DNA from: Gammaproteobacteria bacterium
GTDB taxonomy: Bacteria; Pseudomonadota; Gammaproteobacteria; SZUA-140
Assembly (NCBI GenBank): GCA_016218365.1
Contig: JACREF010000001.1
Span: 1-45,742 of the forward strand
Reading direction: 5' to 3'
DNA: 45,742 bases
In this document: piece by piece, positions 16,230 to 24,211 of the stretch
How positions within the stretch are numbered: the stretch's first letter is position 1
Layout: every line of letters begins with the position of its first letter
Notes under the pieces: model-generated
What the model was told of the DNA's origin: nothing
Seen by the model: only the letters and a program-made list of their open reading frames with translations
The model's database searches: none
Made by a program: the position numbers and the translations under genes

Positions 16230-17541
16230 CCCCTGCCACCGTGGCCATTGGCCACGCCGGGTCATGGCCGCACTATCAATAATCATTCTGCTGCTGCCGG
16301 GACCGGGCCGGGCCGAGACCCCGCTTGCGCAGCGCCACACCCCATCCGGACTCAATGATCAGCTCACCTTCAGCGGCGCCACCTTCGCCGACTATATCGC
16401 CACGCAGCGGCAGATGATTGGCGCGGCGCGGCGCAGCCTTGACCCGCAGACGCCACAGATGGTCATCGATGGCAACAGCCCGTTCATGCTGGCACCCGAG
16501 GCCGGTTGCGGCCCGGCCCGCGCGGTGCTGATGATCCATGGCCTGACCGATTCGCCATACTGGCTGCGTCCGCTGGCCGATGTCTTTCGCCAGCAGTGTT
16601 TCCATGTCTACACCATACTGCTGCCTGGGCATGGCACCCGTCCCGGCGACCTGACCCGGGTAGGCTGGGAGGATTGGGATGCCGCGGTGCGACTCGGCAT
16701 CAGGCTGGCCGCGCAGCAGCATCACGAACTGTATCTGCTCGGTTATTCACTCGGCGGCACGCTGGCGATCCTGCAGGCCACGCGCCGCCCGGCACCCGGC
16801 ACGCCCGCGATCAAGGGCCTGATACTGTTTGCCCCGGCGCTGCACATCGATGCTCAGGCCATCATCACCCGCTTCCATGGTCTGTGGGACTGGCTGCTGC
16901 CGCGCCAGGCGTGGCTCGACATCGCGCCGGACGTCGACCCGTTCAAATATGAATCTTTCCCGATGAATGCCGCGGCGCAGATCCATCGCCTGACCTGGGA
17001 GCTTGACGACCATCTCGATGACAACGTACCGCAACTGCCGCTGTTTATCGCACTGAGTGAGCAGGATCGCACCGTCGACAGCGCGGCGACGCTGCAGTTC
17101 TTCGCCCGCAACCGTCACCCGGCCAGCCGGCTGCTGCTGTATTCCAACGCAGCGCCGACGCTCAGCGACCCGCGCATCGTGCTCCAGGACAGCCGTGACG
17201 CTGCGCGTCATATCGTCAGCTCGGCGCACACCGCACTGCTGCTGCCGCCGGAGGAGCCGCATTACGGCGCCGCCGGCGATTATGTGCTGTGTAATCACTA
17301 CCTCGACCAGCTGCCGTTGTGGCAGCGCTGCCGGCAGCGCGACGAGGATGTGCTGGGCGAGATCAGCACGGATACCCTGCAACAGGGCGTGGTCCGCCGC
17401 CTCAGTTACAATCCGTGGTATACATCGATGCTGGATCAGCTGCGGACATTCATCGCCACCAGCGAACAGCAGATCGGCTCTACCAGGATGTTGAAAAAGG
17501 CCGTCCATGGCCTTTTTCAACCTGCAAAGCAGAAACTGTGA
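16222..17541 (+). CDS. Exported alpha/beta hydrolase
   Basis: A 439-aa protein with a signal peptide (residues 1-31, ending GRA). The hydrolase fold shows an oxyanion segment MIHGLTDSPYW (104-114) and a nucleophile elbow GYSLGG (174-179, Ser176). A likely catalytic His lies in SSAHTALLLPPEEPHYG. Substrate unknown; it is probably a periplasmic esterase or lipase-like enzyme. The last 19 codons, including the stop, lie inside MITE-like element 2 and encode a foreign tail (MLKKAVHGLFQPAKQKL). The native C-terminus may have been longer. Confidence 0.85.
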   Translation: MSDPCHRGHWPRRVMAALSIIILLLPGPGRAETPLAQRHTPSGLNDQLTFSGATFADYIATQRQMIGAARRSLDPQTPQMVIDGNSPFMLAPEAGCGPARAVLMIHGLTDSPYWLRPLADVFRQQCFHVYTILLPGHGTRPGDLTRVGWEDWDAAVRLGIRLAAQQHHELYLLGYSLGGTLAILQATRRPAPGTPAIKGLILFAPALHIDAQAIITRFHGLWDWLLPRQAWLDIAPDVDPFKYESFPMNAAAQIHRLTWELDDHLDDNVPQLPLFIALSEQDRTVDSAATLQFFARNRHPASRLLLYSNAAPTLSDPRIVLQDSRDAARHIVSSAHTALLLPPEEPHYGAAGDYVLCNHYLDQLPLWQRCRQRDEDVLGEISTDTLQQGVVRRLSYNPWYTSMLDQLRTFIATSEQQIGSTRMLKKAVHGLFQPAKQKL

Positions 17542-17581
17542 TTTTTGCTTTGCTCACAGGCTGTTTTTCAACAGCCTGCTA
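17481..17581. mobile_element. MITE-like palindromic element 2
   Basis: A 95- to 101-bp element with ends CAGGATGTTGAAAAAGG and, reverse complemented, CAGGCTGTTGAAAAACAG, both preceded by TA. It holds two hairpins: 13 bp (17490-17502 with 17509-17521) and 9 bp (17557-17565 with 17570-17578). It lies exactly at the junction of two convergent genes and provides the stop of the hydrolase gene; its right edge coincides with the stop of srkA. The hairpins may work as bidirectional terminators. Confidence 0.7.
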
Positions 17582-18580
17582 CAACACCAGCGGCGGTTCG
17601 TCGAGCCGCGCCCGCTGCTCGCGCAGGGTCAGGATGTGCTCTTCCCAGTAACGCGGGCTGTTAAACCACGGGAAGGCCTGCGGGAACGCCGGGTCGTCCC
17701 AGCGCCGCGCCAGCCATGCCGCATAATGCAGCATCCGCAAGGTGCGCAGCGCCTCGACCAGATAGAGCTCACGGGCATCGAAGTCACGAAACTCCTCGTA
17801 GCCGCTGATCAGGTCCAGCAGCCGCGCCTGCATGTAGTCACGATCACCGGACAGCAGCATCCACAGGTCCTGGATCGCCGGTCCGGTGCAGCTGTCGTCA
17901 AGATCCACCAGATGCGGACCGTCACGCCATAACACATTGCCCGGATGCAGATCGCCATGCAGGCGTAATGACGTGGCCGGCACTGCAGCGAAGATCGCGG
18001 TGACGGCCTGCACCAGCGCCTCGAAGATCGCCCGGTAGGCCGGCACCAGCTCGTGCGGGATGAAGTCATGCGTCAGCAGATATTCCCCGGAGGCGCTGGC
18101 AAAGTGCTCGATGGTCAACGCGGGGCGGTGGTGAAACGGCCGCACCGCACCGACGTTGTGCAGCCGGGCGAGGTAACGTCCGAGCTGTTCGAGATGCGCA
18201 GCATCGTCAAGCGCCGGCGCCCGTCCGCCCTGGCGCGGAAACAACGCAAAGCGAAAACCCTGAAAACTGTGCAAGGTCGCGCCGCGGTGATCGGCCAGCG
18301 GCTCCACCACCGGCACCTCGGCCTCCAGCAGCTCATGTGCGAAGCTGTGCTCCTCAAGGATCGCCTGATCGCTCCAGCGTCCCGGACGGTAGAACTTGAC
18401 GATCAGCGGCGTGCCGTCCTCGATGCCGACCTGGTAGACGCGGTTTTCGTAACTGTTCAGCGCCAGCAGGCGGCCGTCACACAGATAGCCGCACTGTTCG
18501 ACGGCATTCAGTATTCGATCCGGATCAAGTCGCGCATAAGGATGCGCAGCGGGGATTGCGCTGTCGGTCTCATGGTCCAT
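17579..18580 (-). CDS. srkA: Stress response kinase A (YihE/RdoA-like)
   Basis: A 333-aa protein kinase of the aminoglycoside-phosphotransferase fold, known in E. coli to counter stress-induced cell death. Landmarks are an N-terminal NSYENRVYQVGIEDG nucleotide loop with LIVKFYRPGRWS (Lys of the ATP site), the catalytic loop LHGDLHPGNVLW and the metal-binding LVDLDDSCTGP. The ATG at 18580 gives MDHETDSAIPAAHPY. The TAG stop lies exactly at the right edge of MITE-like element 2. It is divergent from the hydrolase/OsmC gene, with starts 97 nt apart. Confidence 0.93.
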   Translation of the reverse strand: MDHETDSAIPAAHPYARLDPDRILNAVEQCGYLCDGRLLALNSYENRVYQVGIEDGTPLIVKFYRPGRWSDQAILEEHSFAHELLEAEVPVVEPLADHRGATLHSFQGFRFALFPRQGGRAPALDDAAHLEQLGRYLARLHNVGAVRPFHHRPALTIEHFASASGEYLLTHDFIPHELVPAYRAIFEALVQAVTAIFAAVPATSLRLHGDLHPGNVLWRDGPHLVDLDDSCTGPAIQDLWMLLSGDRDYMQARLLDLISGYEEFRDFDARELYLVEALRTLRMLHYAAWLARRWDDPAFPQAFPWFNSPRYWEEHILTLREQRARLDEPPLVL

Positions 18581-18631
18581 GGCCGCGACTATTGCACAGC
18601 CTCTGCCGAACCACAACCGGTCAGGCTGGGA

Positions 18632-18637
18632 TATAAT
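18632..18637 (+). promoter_or_regulatory. -10 box upstream of the hydrolase/OsmC gene
   Basis: A perfect TATAAT lies 40 nt before the ATG at 18678, in the short region between divergent srkA and the hydrolase/OsmC gene. There is no good -35 at 17 nt. Confidence 0.4.
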
Positions 18638-18677
18638 GCCACGACAGCAATCCCAGTACATTACGGAACGGATCCTC

Positions 18678-19889
18678 ATGCGCTCGCAAAAGATCAGCTT
18701 CACGAATCAGCACGATATCGGGCTTGCGGCCTATCTCGACCTGCCGGATCACGGCACACCCCGCCATATGGCGCTGCTGACGCACTGCTTCACCTGCTCG
18801 AAACAGCTCAAGGCCTACCGCTATATCAGCCAGGTGCTGACTGAACACGGCTATGGCGTGATGCGGCTGGACTTCACCGGCATTGGTGACAGCCAGGGCC
18901 GCTTCGATGACACCACACTGCTCACCAACGTCGAGGATGTCATCGCCGCCAGCGACTGGCTGACGACCCATCACCAGACGCCGGCACTGCTGATCGGCCA
19001 TTCGCTGGGCGGCATCGCGGTGTTATCAGCGGCTGCGTCACTGCCCGGCTGCCGCGCCGTCGCGGTGATCGGCACCCCTGATGAGCCACATGACCTGCAT
19101 CGTCTGCTGTCCAGCGATCATACGCTGACCGATGACCCGGCGCGCCGTGCCATCACCCTCGGTGGCAAACGCTTTGAACTGGGCCCACAGTTGCTGGACT
19201 CGCTGCGCGACCACAATATGACGGCCCGGCTGGCACAGCTGCAGCGGCCGTTATTGATATTGCAGGCGCCGGACGATGATACCGTCAGCCTTGCCAGTGC
19301 CTTGCGATTGTTTACTGCGGCGCAGCAGCCGAAGAGTTTCATTGCGCTCGACGGCTGCGATCACCTGTTGAACCGGGAACAGGATGCGCGTCACGCCGCG
19401 GCGCTGATCGTCACCTGGGCGCGCCGCTATCTCGAACCCGACACCGGTACTGTACAGCTGATGGCTGATCACCATCCTGGAAAGATCAGCGTACGGCTGG
19501 GACACGGCCATTATCTCACCTCGATCAACGCCGCCGGTCATGTCCTGAATGCCGATGAGCCGCGCAGCAGCGGTGGCGGCGACCTCGGCCCGTCGCCGTA
19601 CCAGCTGCTGTGTGCATCTTTGGGCGCCTGCACGGCGATCACGCTGCGCATGTATGCCGACCGCAAGGGCTGGCCACTCGACGCTATCCAGGTCATATTG
19701 CACCATGACAAGGTGCGCACGGAGGGAACGGGCAAGGTCATCGCCGCCGATGTGATCCAGCGCGTCATTGAACTGCGCGGCGCGCTCGATGCCACACAGC
19801 GCCAGCGTCTGCTCGAGGTCGCCGATCACTGCCCGGTGCATCGTTCGCTGCACGGCACCATCACCGTCAACACCATTCTCACCGACTAA
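18678..19889 (+). CDS. Bifunctional alpha/beta hydrolase and OsmC-family protein
   Basis: A 403-aa fusion. Residues about 1-255 are an alpha/beta hydrolase with nucleophile elbow GHSLGG (107-112), the early HCFTCSKQ segment typical of this fusion family, and a late DGCDHLL histidine. Residues about 265-403 are an OsmC/Ohr-type peroxiredoxin-like domain with its two Cys in [20 protein letters not shown] and [13 protein letters not shown]. OsmC proteins reduce organic hydroperoxides with thiols. The ATG at 18678 was chosen over longer in-frame starts because it begins the hydrolase fold and follows the -10 box. msrB starts 10 nt after its stop, which suggests an oxidative-damage operon. Confidence 0.92.
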   Translation: MRSQKISFTNQHDIGLAAYLDLPDHGTPRHMALLTHCFTCSKQLKAYRYISQVLTEHGYGVMRLDFTGIGDSQGRFDDTTLLTNVEDVIAASDWLTTHHQTPALLIGHSLGGIAVLSAAASLPGCRAVAVIGTPDEPHDLHRLLSSDHTLTDDPARRAITLGGKRFELGPQLLDSLRDHNMTARLAQLQRPLLILQAPDDDTVSLASALRLFTAAQQPKSFIALDGCDHLLNREQDARHAAALIVTWARRYLEPDTGTVQLMADHHPGKISVRLGHGHYLTSINAAGHVLNADEPRSSGGGDLGPSPYQLLCASLGACTAITLRMYADRKGWPLDAIQVILHHDKVRTEGTGKVIAADVIQRVIELRGALDATQRQRLLEVADHCPVHRSLHGTITVNTILTD

Positions 19890-19899
19890 CGGAGCCGCA

Positions 19900-20301
19900 A
19901 TGACCGACAAATTATCCAAAAGCGCCGAGGAATGGCGCTGCCTACTGAGTCCGGAGCAGTATTACATCACCCGCGAGGCCGGCACCGAGAGGCCGTTCAG
20001 TGGCGAGTACTGCGACCACACGGCCCGCGGCAGCTACCACTGCATCTGCTGCGGGACAGCACTGTTTTCCTCCGCCAGCAAATTCGATTCCGGCTCCGGC
20101 TGGCCGAGCTTCTGGCAGGCCGTCCCCGCCGCCGTCGCAACCCGCGAAGACCTCAGCCACGGCATGCGCCGTACCGAGATCCGCTGCGCCCGTTGTGATG
20201 CCCACCTTGGCCATCAGTTCTCGGACGGCCCGCCTCCGAGCGGACTGCGTTATTGTGTCAACTCGGCAGCATTGTCCTTCAGCGCGGACGCTGAGGCCTG
20301 A
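19900..20301 (+). CDS. msrB: Peptide methionine-(R)-S-oxide reductase
   Basis: A 133-aa enzyme that repairs methionine-R-sulfoxide in proteins. Structural zinc Cys are Cys48/Cys51 (YHCICCG) and Cys96/Cys99 ([13 protein letters not shown]); the catalytic Cys119 is in [12 protein letters not shown]. The substrate segment SGSGWPSFW is present. GGAG lies 5 nt before the ATG at 19900. It follows the hydrolase/OsmC gene in one operon. Its last 52 nt overlap the 3' end of the convergent cytochrome gene, so part of the catalytic motif is also coding on the other strand. Confidence 0.95.
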   Translation: MTDKLSKSAEEWRCLLSPEQYYITREAGTERPFSGEYCDHTARGSYHCICCGTALFSSASKFDSGSGWPSFWQAVPAAVATREDLSHGMRRTEIRCARCDAHLGHQFSDGPPPSGLRYCVNSAALSFSADAEA

Positions 20302-21191
20302 TACAGCCGCTCGACATAAGCAGCGACCGCGGCGATCTGCTGCGCATCAAGCACCGGGCCCCAGGCCGGCATCGTGGTCCCCGGCAGGCCATCATGGATC
20401 CGCTGCTGCAACGTCTGCTGCGTCATGGTCTGCATAAAGGCCGGGTCGCGCAGATCACGCGGATGGGGTTGCAGAAAGGTGCCGATCCAGTTCTTCCCCG
20501 AGCCATCGGCGCCGTGACAGAAGGCGCAGTTATGCTGAAACAGCTGCTCGCCGCGCCGCTGTTGCGGGCTGAGACCGGCGATGACAGGCGCGGCGTCGTG
20601 CCGCGCATACGGTGTCGCCGCCGTCAGGGCATCGACATGCTGCGTGCGTGCCGGCTGCGCTGCGTAGCCGGCACGCGGATATGACACCACAGCCGGCTCG
20701 AACACCAGACCCGTCTTGCCGCTGCTGCGTCCTTCATGACAGGTCACACAACTGGCCATGAACAGTTGCAGCCCGGCCTGTTGCCCGGCATCGAGCTGAT
20801 CAGCCGCGGTATCGACCGCCAGTGTCCCGCTGACAAACGGAAAGGCCGGGGCATAACGCTGGTGATCATCCCAGCCATTGGCGGCGATGTGGTAGCGGGT
20901 ATTGCCGTCGCGGCCATCCATAAAGGCCCGGCGCACAAAATCAACCACCGTCGCGATGTCCTGCGCCGGCAGGATGCCGGCAAACGGCATCATTGCCGTT
21001 CCGGGCTTGCCGTGACGGACCGCCTCGATCATCCGCTGCCGGCCCAAGGCACGCGGATCGCTGGCGGTGAAGGCGCGCGGCGGCGGCGTCAGATAGCGGC
21101 TGGCCACCGTCCGGGCATCCCCGGCATAACCATGACAGAAATAACAGTGGGTGTTATACAGCTCGCGGCCGCGGCGATAACGAACTGACAA
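20250..21191 (-). CDS. Triheme cytochrome c lacking its own signal peptide
   Basis: A 313-aa protein from a TTG at 21191, with three CxxCH sites: Cys16-Cys19-His20 (CYFCH), Cys148-Cys151 (CVTCH) and Cys222-Cys225 (CAFCH). PPPRAF and TAMMPFAG motifs match the domains of the upstream cytochrome, so it is a close relative. The reading frame opens straight into a heme domain without an export signal, which a c-type cytochrome requires. The same frame is open back to an A9 run at the end of the upstream gene, where a -1 shift would fuse the two proteins (see finding). Otherwise it could be inactive or wrongly started. Confidence 0.78.
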   Translation of the reverse strand: MSVRYRRGRELYNTHCYFCHGYAGDARTVASRYLTPPPRAFTASDPRALGRQRMIEAVRHGKPGTAMMPFAGILPAQDIATVVDFVRRAFMDGRDGNTRYHIAANGWDDHQRYAPAFPFVSGTLAVDTAADQLDAGQQAGLQLFMASCVTCHEGRSSGKTGLVFEPAVVSYPRAGYAAQPARTQHVDALTAATPYARHDAAPVIAGLSPQQRRGEQLFQHNCAFCHGADGSGKNWIGTFLQPHPRDLRDPAFMQTMTQQTLQQRIHDGLPGTTMPAWGPVLDAQQIAAVAAYVERLYQASASALKDNAAELTQ

Positions 21192-21211
21192 TCCCGCCGC
21201 CTGACCAGTGG

Positions 21212-22267
21212 CTAGTTCAGCGTTTTTTTTTCTGCGGTGATATAGGTGCGAAACACATATTCGGCAACATCGGCGATCTGCTGATCCGACAACACGGCAC
21301 TCCAGGCCGGCATCACCGTACCACGCTTGCCCTGACTGATCGCGGCAAACAGCGCCGGCCGGTTCATCGTCAACCGGGATTCCCGGCTGGTGAAGTTACG
21401 CGGCGGTGGCTGGATGAAGCCGGCGCGCGGCCCGTTGCCGTCGCCCTTGAGACCATGACAGGTCGCGCAGTTCTCCTGATAGAACAGCCGGCCGGCCTCG
21501 ACCTGGCCGATCAGCCCCTGCGGCAGCAACTGTTTCAGGTCGGCGCGCCTGGGCAGCGGATCGGGTCGCGTAACCGCAGCGGTCCCGACCGGCGCAGCCG
21601 GGCCGCTGGTCACATGCATGAATGTCGCGCGCACAAACCCCACCACCGCCAGGATCTCCTGTTCCGACAGCCGGCCGGAAAATGCCATCATCGCGGTCCC
21701 TGGCCGACCATGGGTCACCGAGGTCACCATCCGTTCGGCAGTCAGTTCATCCGGCGAGGTGGCGGTGAAGTTGCGTGGCGGCGGGTTCAGGCTGTTCTGG
21801 GTCCAGGTCGCACCGGCCCCGCCATCGCCATGACAGGCCGCGCAATGCTTTTTGTACAACCGCGCCCCGTTATCCTGCCGGGTAGCGGTCGGCCGGTGCA
21901 TGAAGGCAGTGCGGACATAATCAACGACACTGGCAATCTGGGCCGCATCAAGCCGGCCGCTGAAGGCCATCATCGCCGTGTCCGGCCGGCCATAGCTCAC
22001 CGAGGTCAGCATCCGTTCACGGCTCAGCTGCTCCCAGGCCTCGGCGGTGGTGAAGTCGCGCGGCGGCGGGTTCAAGCCTTGTTGCGCACGGCTGTTGCCA
22101 TCACCCTTGTCACCATGACAGACCGCACAATGCTCACGGTATAACCCGGCGCCCCCGGACCCTGCCGCCTGTGCAGCAGTCCCCAGCAGGCCGTAGCCGA
22201 CCAGCGCCACAGCCATCAGCCGCATCGCTGTAGTGAACAATCCTGGCGCCCTTGTCCGGCCATGCAT
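21212..22267 (-). CDS. Triheme cytochrome c, exported
   Basis: A 351-aa periplasmic cytochrome with a signal peptide (residues about 1-35, ending AAQAA). Three tandem cytochrome domains carry heme sites Cys47-Cys50 (CAVCH), Cys142-Cys145 (CAACH) and Cys267-Cys270 (CATCH). The first two domains are near copies (NPPPR-D/N-FT, then TAMMAFSGRL with a likely axial Met), so they arose by internal duplication. The ATG at 22267 follows AGGAG at a 10-nt distance. The gene ends in A9 followed by ACGCTGAACTAG. It is divergent from the pentaheme cytochrome and probably co-transcribed with the triheme gene downstream. Electron partner unknown. Confidence 0.9.
   Translation of the reverse strand: MHGRTRAPGLFTTAMRLMAVALVGYGLLGTAAQAAGSGGAGLYREHCAVCHGDKGDGNSRAQQGLNPPPRDFTTAEAWEQLSRERMLTSVSYGRPDTAMMAFSGRLDAAQIASVVDYVRTAFMHRPTATRQDNGARLYKKHCAACHGDGGAGATWTQNSLNPPPRNFTATSPDELTAERMVTSVTHGRPGTAMMAFSGRLSEQEILAVVGFVRATFMHVTSGPAAPVGTAAVTRPDPLPRRADLKQLLPQGLIGQVEAGRLFYQENCATCHGLKGDGNGPRAGFIQPPPRNFTSRESRLTMNRPALFAAISQGKRGTVMPAWSAVLSDQQIADVAEYVFRTYITAEKKTLN
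21223..21231 (-). other. A9 slippery run at the junction of two cytochrome genes
   Basis: On the minus strand, nine A lie in the last codons of the upstream triheme gene (GCA GAA AAA AAA ACG CTG AAC TAG). In the -1 frame the sequence continues AAC GCT GAA CTA GCC and stays open into the downstream triheme cytochrome. The heptamer A AAA AAA is a known -1 frameshift and transcriptional slippage sequence type. Confidence 0.6.
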
Positions 22268-22301
22268 GATGCGAGTTCTCCTGCGCTCATCAATCGCGGC
22301 T

Positions 22302-22330
22302 ATTGTCGCGCAAAACGCTATCCTGACCAA
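22302..22330 (-). promoter_or_regulatory. Possible promoter of the triheme cytochrome gene
   Basis: TTGGTC (22330-22325) and GACAAT (22307-22302) with a 17-nt spacer on the minus strand, upstream of the ATG at 22267. Both boxes are weak. Confidence 0.3.
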
Positions 22331-22347
22331 GGACTATCCGGCGCCAT

Positions 22348-22377
22348 TTGCCCGGCGACCATCGCCACAGGTACAAT
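22348..22377 (+). promoter_or_regulatory. Possible promoter of the pentaheme cytochrome gene
   Basis: TTGCCC (22348-22353) and TACAAT (22372-22377) with an 18-nt spacer, 38 nt before the ATG at 22416. It lies in the same 148-bp divergent region as the promoter of the triheme gene, so one regulator could govern both directions. Confidence 0.45.
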
Positions 22378-22415
22378 GAATCACACCAACAGGACGATAG
22401 CTCCAAACCCATGCC

Positions 22416-23156
22416 ATGAAGCGTCCGTACCGGATCAATACCGTGCTGCTTGTGCTGACCCTGTCGGTGGTGGGCGTGGTCTCCGCCGGCACCCTGCTCG
22501 GCAGCAAACACGACTTCACCGGCCTGAACAAACGGGCCGGGGTCGAGGCGATGGCCGGGGTGGCGTTTTCGGATTACGGCTCTCCCTGCGTCTATTGTCA
22601 CCTGCCACCCGATGGCACCCACCAGGACACTGCGGCCGAAGGCGCGCTGCCGGGCTGGAACCGCTATCAGCCAACCACCAGCGGCTACACGCTGTATGAC
22701 AGCATGACGCTGAACAACAAGGTCAAGACACCGAGCCCGATCAGCCTGCTGTGCCTGTCATGCCATGACGGCACCATGGCCGTTGACATGACGGTGTTCA
22801 AACCCAACGGCTGGCGCAGCAGCGAGGATGCCGCGCTGCATCTGCGCATCAATGGCAGCGATGACCTGATGAGCTGCGGCAAATGCCACAACGGTTATCG
22901 CGCCCACAGCATCGCGATCAAACACCTGGGCCAGGACCTGTCGAACGACCATCCGATCTCGATGACCTATGCCGGCCTCAATCACCTCGATCCGGATTTC
23001 CGCCAGCCCGATGGTCCGTATGGTTTCGACAATGGCGTCAAGCTCTATGACGACAAGGTCGAATGTGCGACCTGCCATAATGTGCACAACCCGGACGTGT
23101 CATTGCTGCTGCGTACCCGCGCCGACCGTCTCTGCGAAACATGTCATATCAAATAG
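22416..23156 (+). CDS. Pentaheme cytochrome c
   Basis: A 246-aa cytochrome with one N-terminal hydrophobic segment (residues 7-24) that serves as signal or anchor. Five heme sites are visible: Cys58-Cys61 (CVYCH), Cys113-Cys116 (CLSCH), Cys154-Cys157 (CGKCH), Cys217-Cys220 (CATCH) and Cys240-Cys243 (CETCH). Extra His residues (HPISM, HNVHNP) could be distal ligands, giving bis-His hemes. The layout resembles cytochrome c3-like / doubled-CxxCH families. The stop overlaps the ATG of the NHL lipoprotein by 16 nt, so the two are translationally coupled and probably work together. Confidence 0.88.
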   Translation: MKRPYRINTVLLVLTLSVVGVVSAGTLLGSKHDFTGLNKRAGVEAMAGVAFSDYGSPCVYCHLPPDGTHQDTAAEGALPGWNRYQPTTSGYTLYDSMTLNNKVKTPSPISLLCLSCHDGTMAVDMTVFKPNGWRSSEDAALHLRINGSDDLMSCGKCHNGYRAHSIAIKHLGQDLSNDHPISMTYAGLNHLDPDFRQPDGPYGFDNGVKLYDDKVECATCHNVHNPDVSLLLRTRADRLCETCHIK

Positions 23157-24211
23157 CCCGCCCCGCGCTACTGTGGCTGGGTGTGCTGCTGGTGCTGGGG
23201 GGCTGTGCCGCCACGCCGGATGACCGCCGGCCGCTCGCCATACCGGTCTATCCCCCACCCCCCGATACCGCGCGCTTCATCTACGAGCGGACGCTGCTGT
23301 ATAGCAGTGACATTGAGGATTTCACCAAACTGCAGCGCTTCAAACTCTTTGCCACCGGTGCGTCTCGGCAGCTGAAGGGTCTGGTCAAACCCTTCGATGT
23401 CGCAGTCCATCAGGGCCGGGTCTATGTCTCCGACAGCGTGCAGCGCTGTGTGCTGCTGTTCGACCTCCCGGGCAAACGCCTGGTCGAGATCGGTCTCGAT
23501 GACAAAAAAGGTGAATTGACCAAACCGCTGGGGCTGACGGTCTCGGTCACACGTCAGGAGCTGTTCGTCGTCGACACCACCGCCCGCCGCATCGTGGTAT
23601 ATGACCTCGATGGACACTTCCAGCGCTACCTCGGCGGCAAGGAGCAGCTGCAGCGCCCGTCCGATGTCGCGCTCAGCCCTGATGGCAACGAGGTCTATGT
23701 CGTGGACACCGGAGGCATAGACTCAACACGACATAACATCCAGGTCTTCGACGCCGCCAGCGGCCAGCTGTTGCGCACCCTCGGCCGCCGGGGCAGCGGC
23801 CCGGGCGAGTTCAACCTGCCCTTGCAGATCGCCGTCTCGGCGGACGGCCTGCTGCATATCGTTGACAGTGGCAACTTCCGGGTCCAGGTCATTGATGACC
23901 ATGGCACGCCACTGGCCAGCTTCGGCACTGTCGGCCGCATGCCGGGGCAGTTCGCCCGCCCCAAGGGCATTGCCATCGACGCGCAGGGCAACAGTTATAT
24001 CGTCGACACTGCGTTCGGCAATGTACAGATCTTCAATCCACAAGGGCAGCTGCTGATGTTTCTCGGCGAGCGTGGCGAGGCCGGTTATCCCGGCAAGTTC
24101 ATGCTGCCATCTGGTATCGCGGTGGATGAAAATGGCAGCATCTATGTCGTCGACCAGTTCTTCAGAAAGGTTGACGTCTTCCGGCCGCTGGCCGCTGCCA
24201 TATCACAATAA
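23141..24211 (+). CDS. NHL-repeat beta-propeller lipoprotein
   Basis: A 356-aa lipoprotein with signal LVLGGC (lipobox Cys near residue 22). Residues about 80-350 hold six NHL-type repeats with the recurring pattern P-x-G-(I/V)-A-(V/I)-x-x-x-G-x-(I/V)-Y-V-x-D, for example RPKGIAIDAQGNSYIVDTA and LPSGIAVDENGSIYVVDQF. Such propellers usually dock proteins or ligands. Overlap with the pentaheme cytochrome gene and outer-leaflet lipidation suggest an anchor or partner for that cytochrome. It converges with the GGDEF/EAL gene and overlaps its end by 9 nt. Confidence 0.88.
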   Translation: MSYQIARPALLWLGVLLVLGGCAATPDDRRPLAIPVYPPPPDTARFIYERTLLYSSDIEDFTKLQRFKLFATGASRQLKGLVKPFDVAVHQGRVYVSDSVQRCVLLFDLPGKRLVEIGLDDKKGELTKPLGLTVSVTRQELFVVDTTARRIVVYDLDGHFQRYLGGKEQLQRPSDVALSPDGNEVYVVDTGGIDSTRHNIQVFDAASGQLLRTLGRRGSGPGEFNLPLQIAVSADGLLHIVDSGNFRVQVIDDHGTPLASFGTVGRMPGQFARPKGIAIDAQGNSYIVDTAFGNVQIFNPQGQLLMFLGERGEAGYPGKFMLPSGIAVDENGSIYVVDQFFRKVDVFRPLAAAISQ

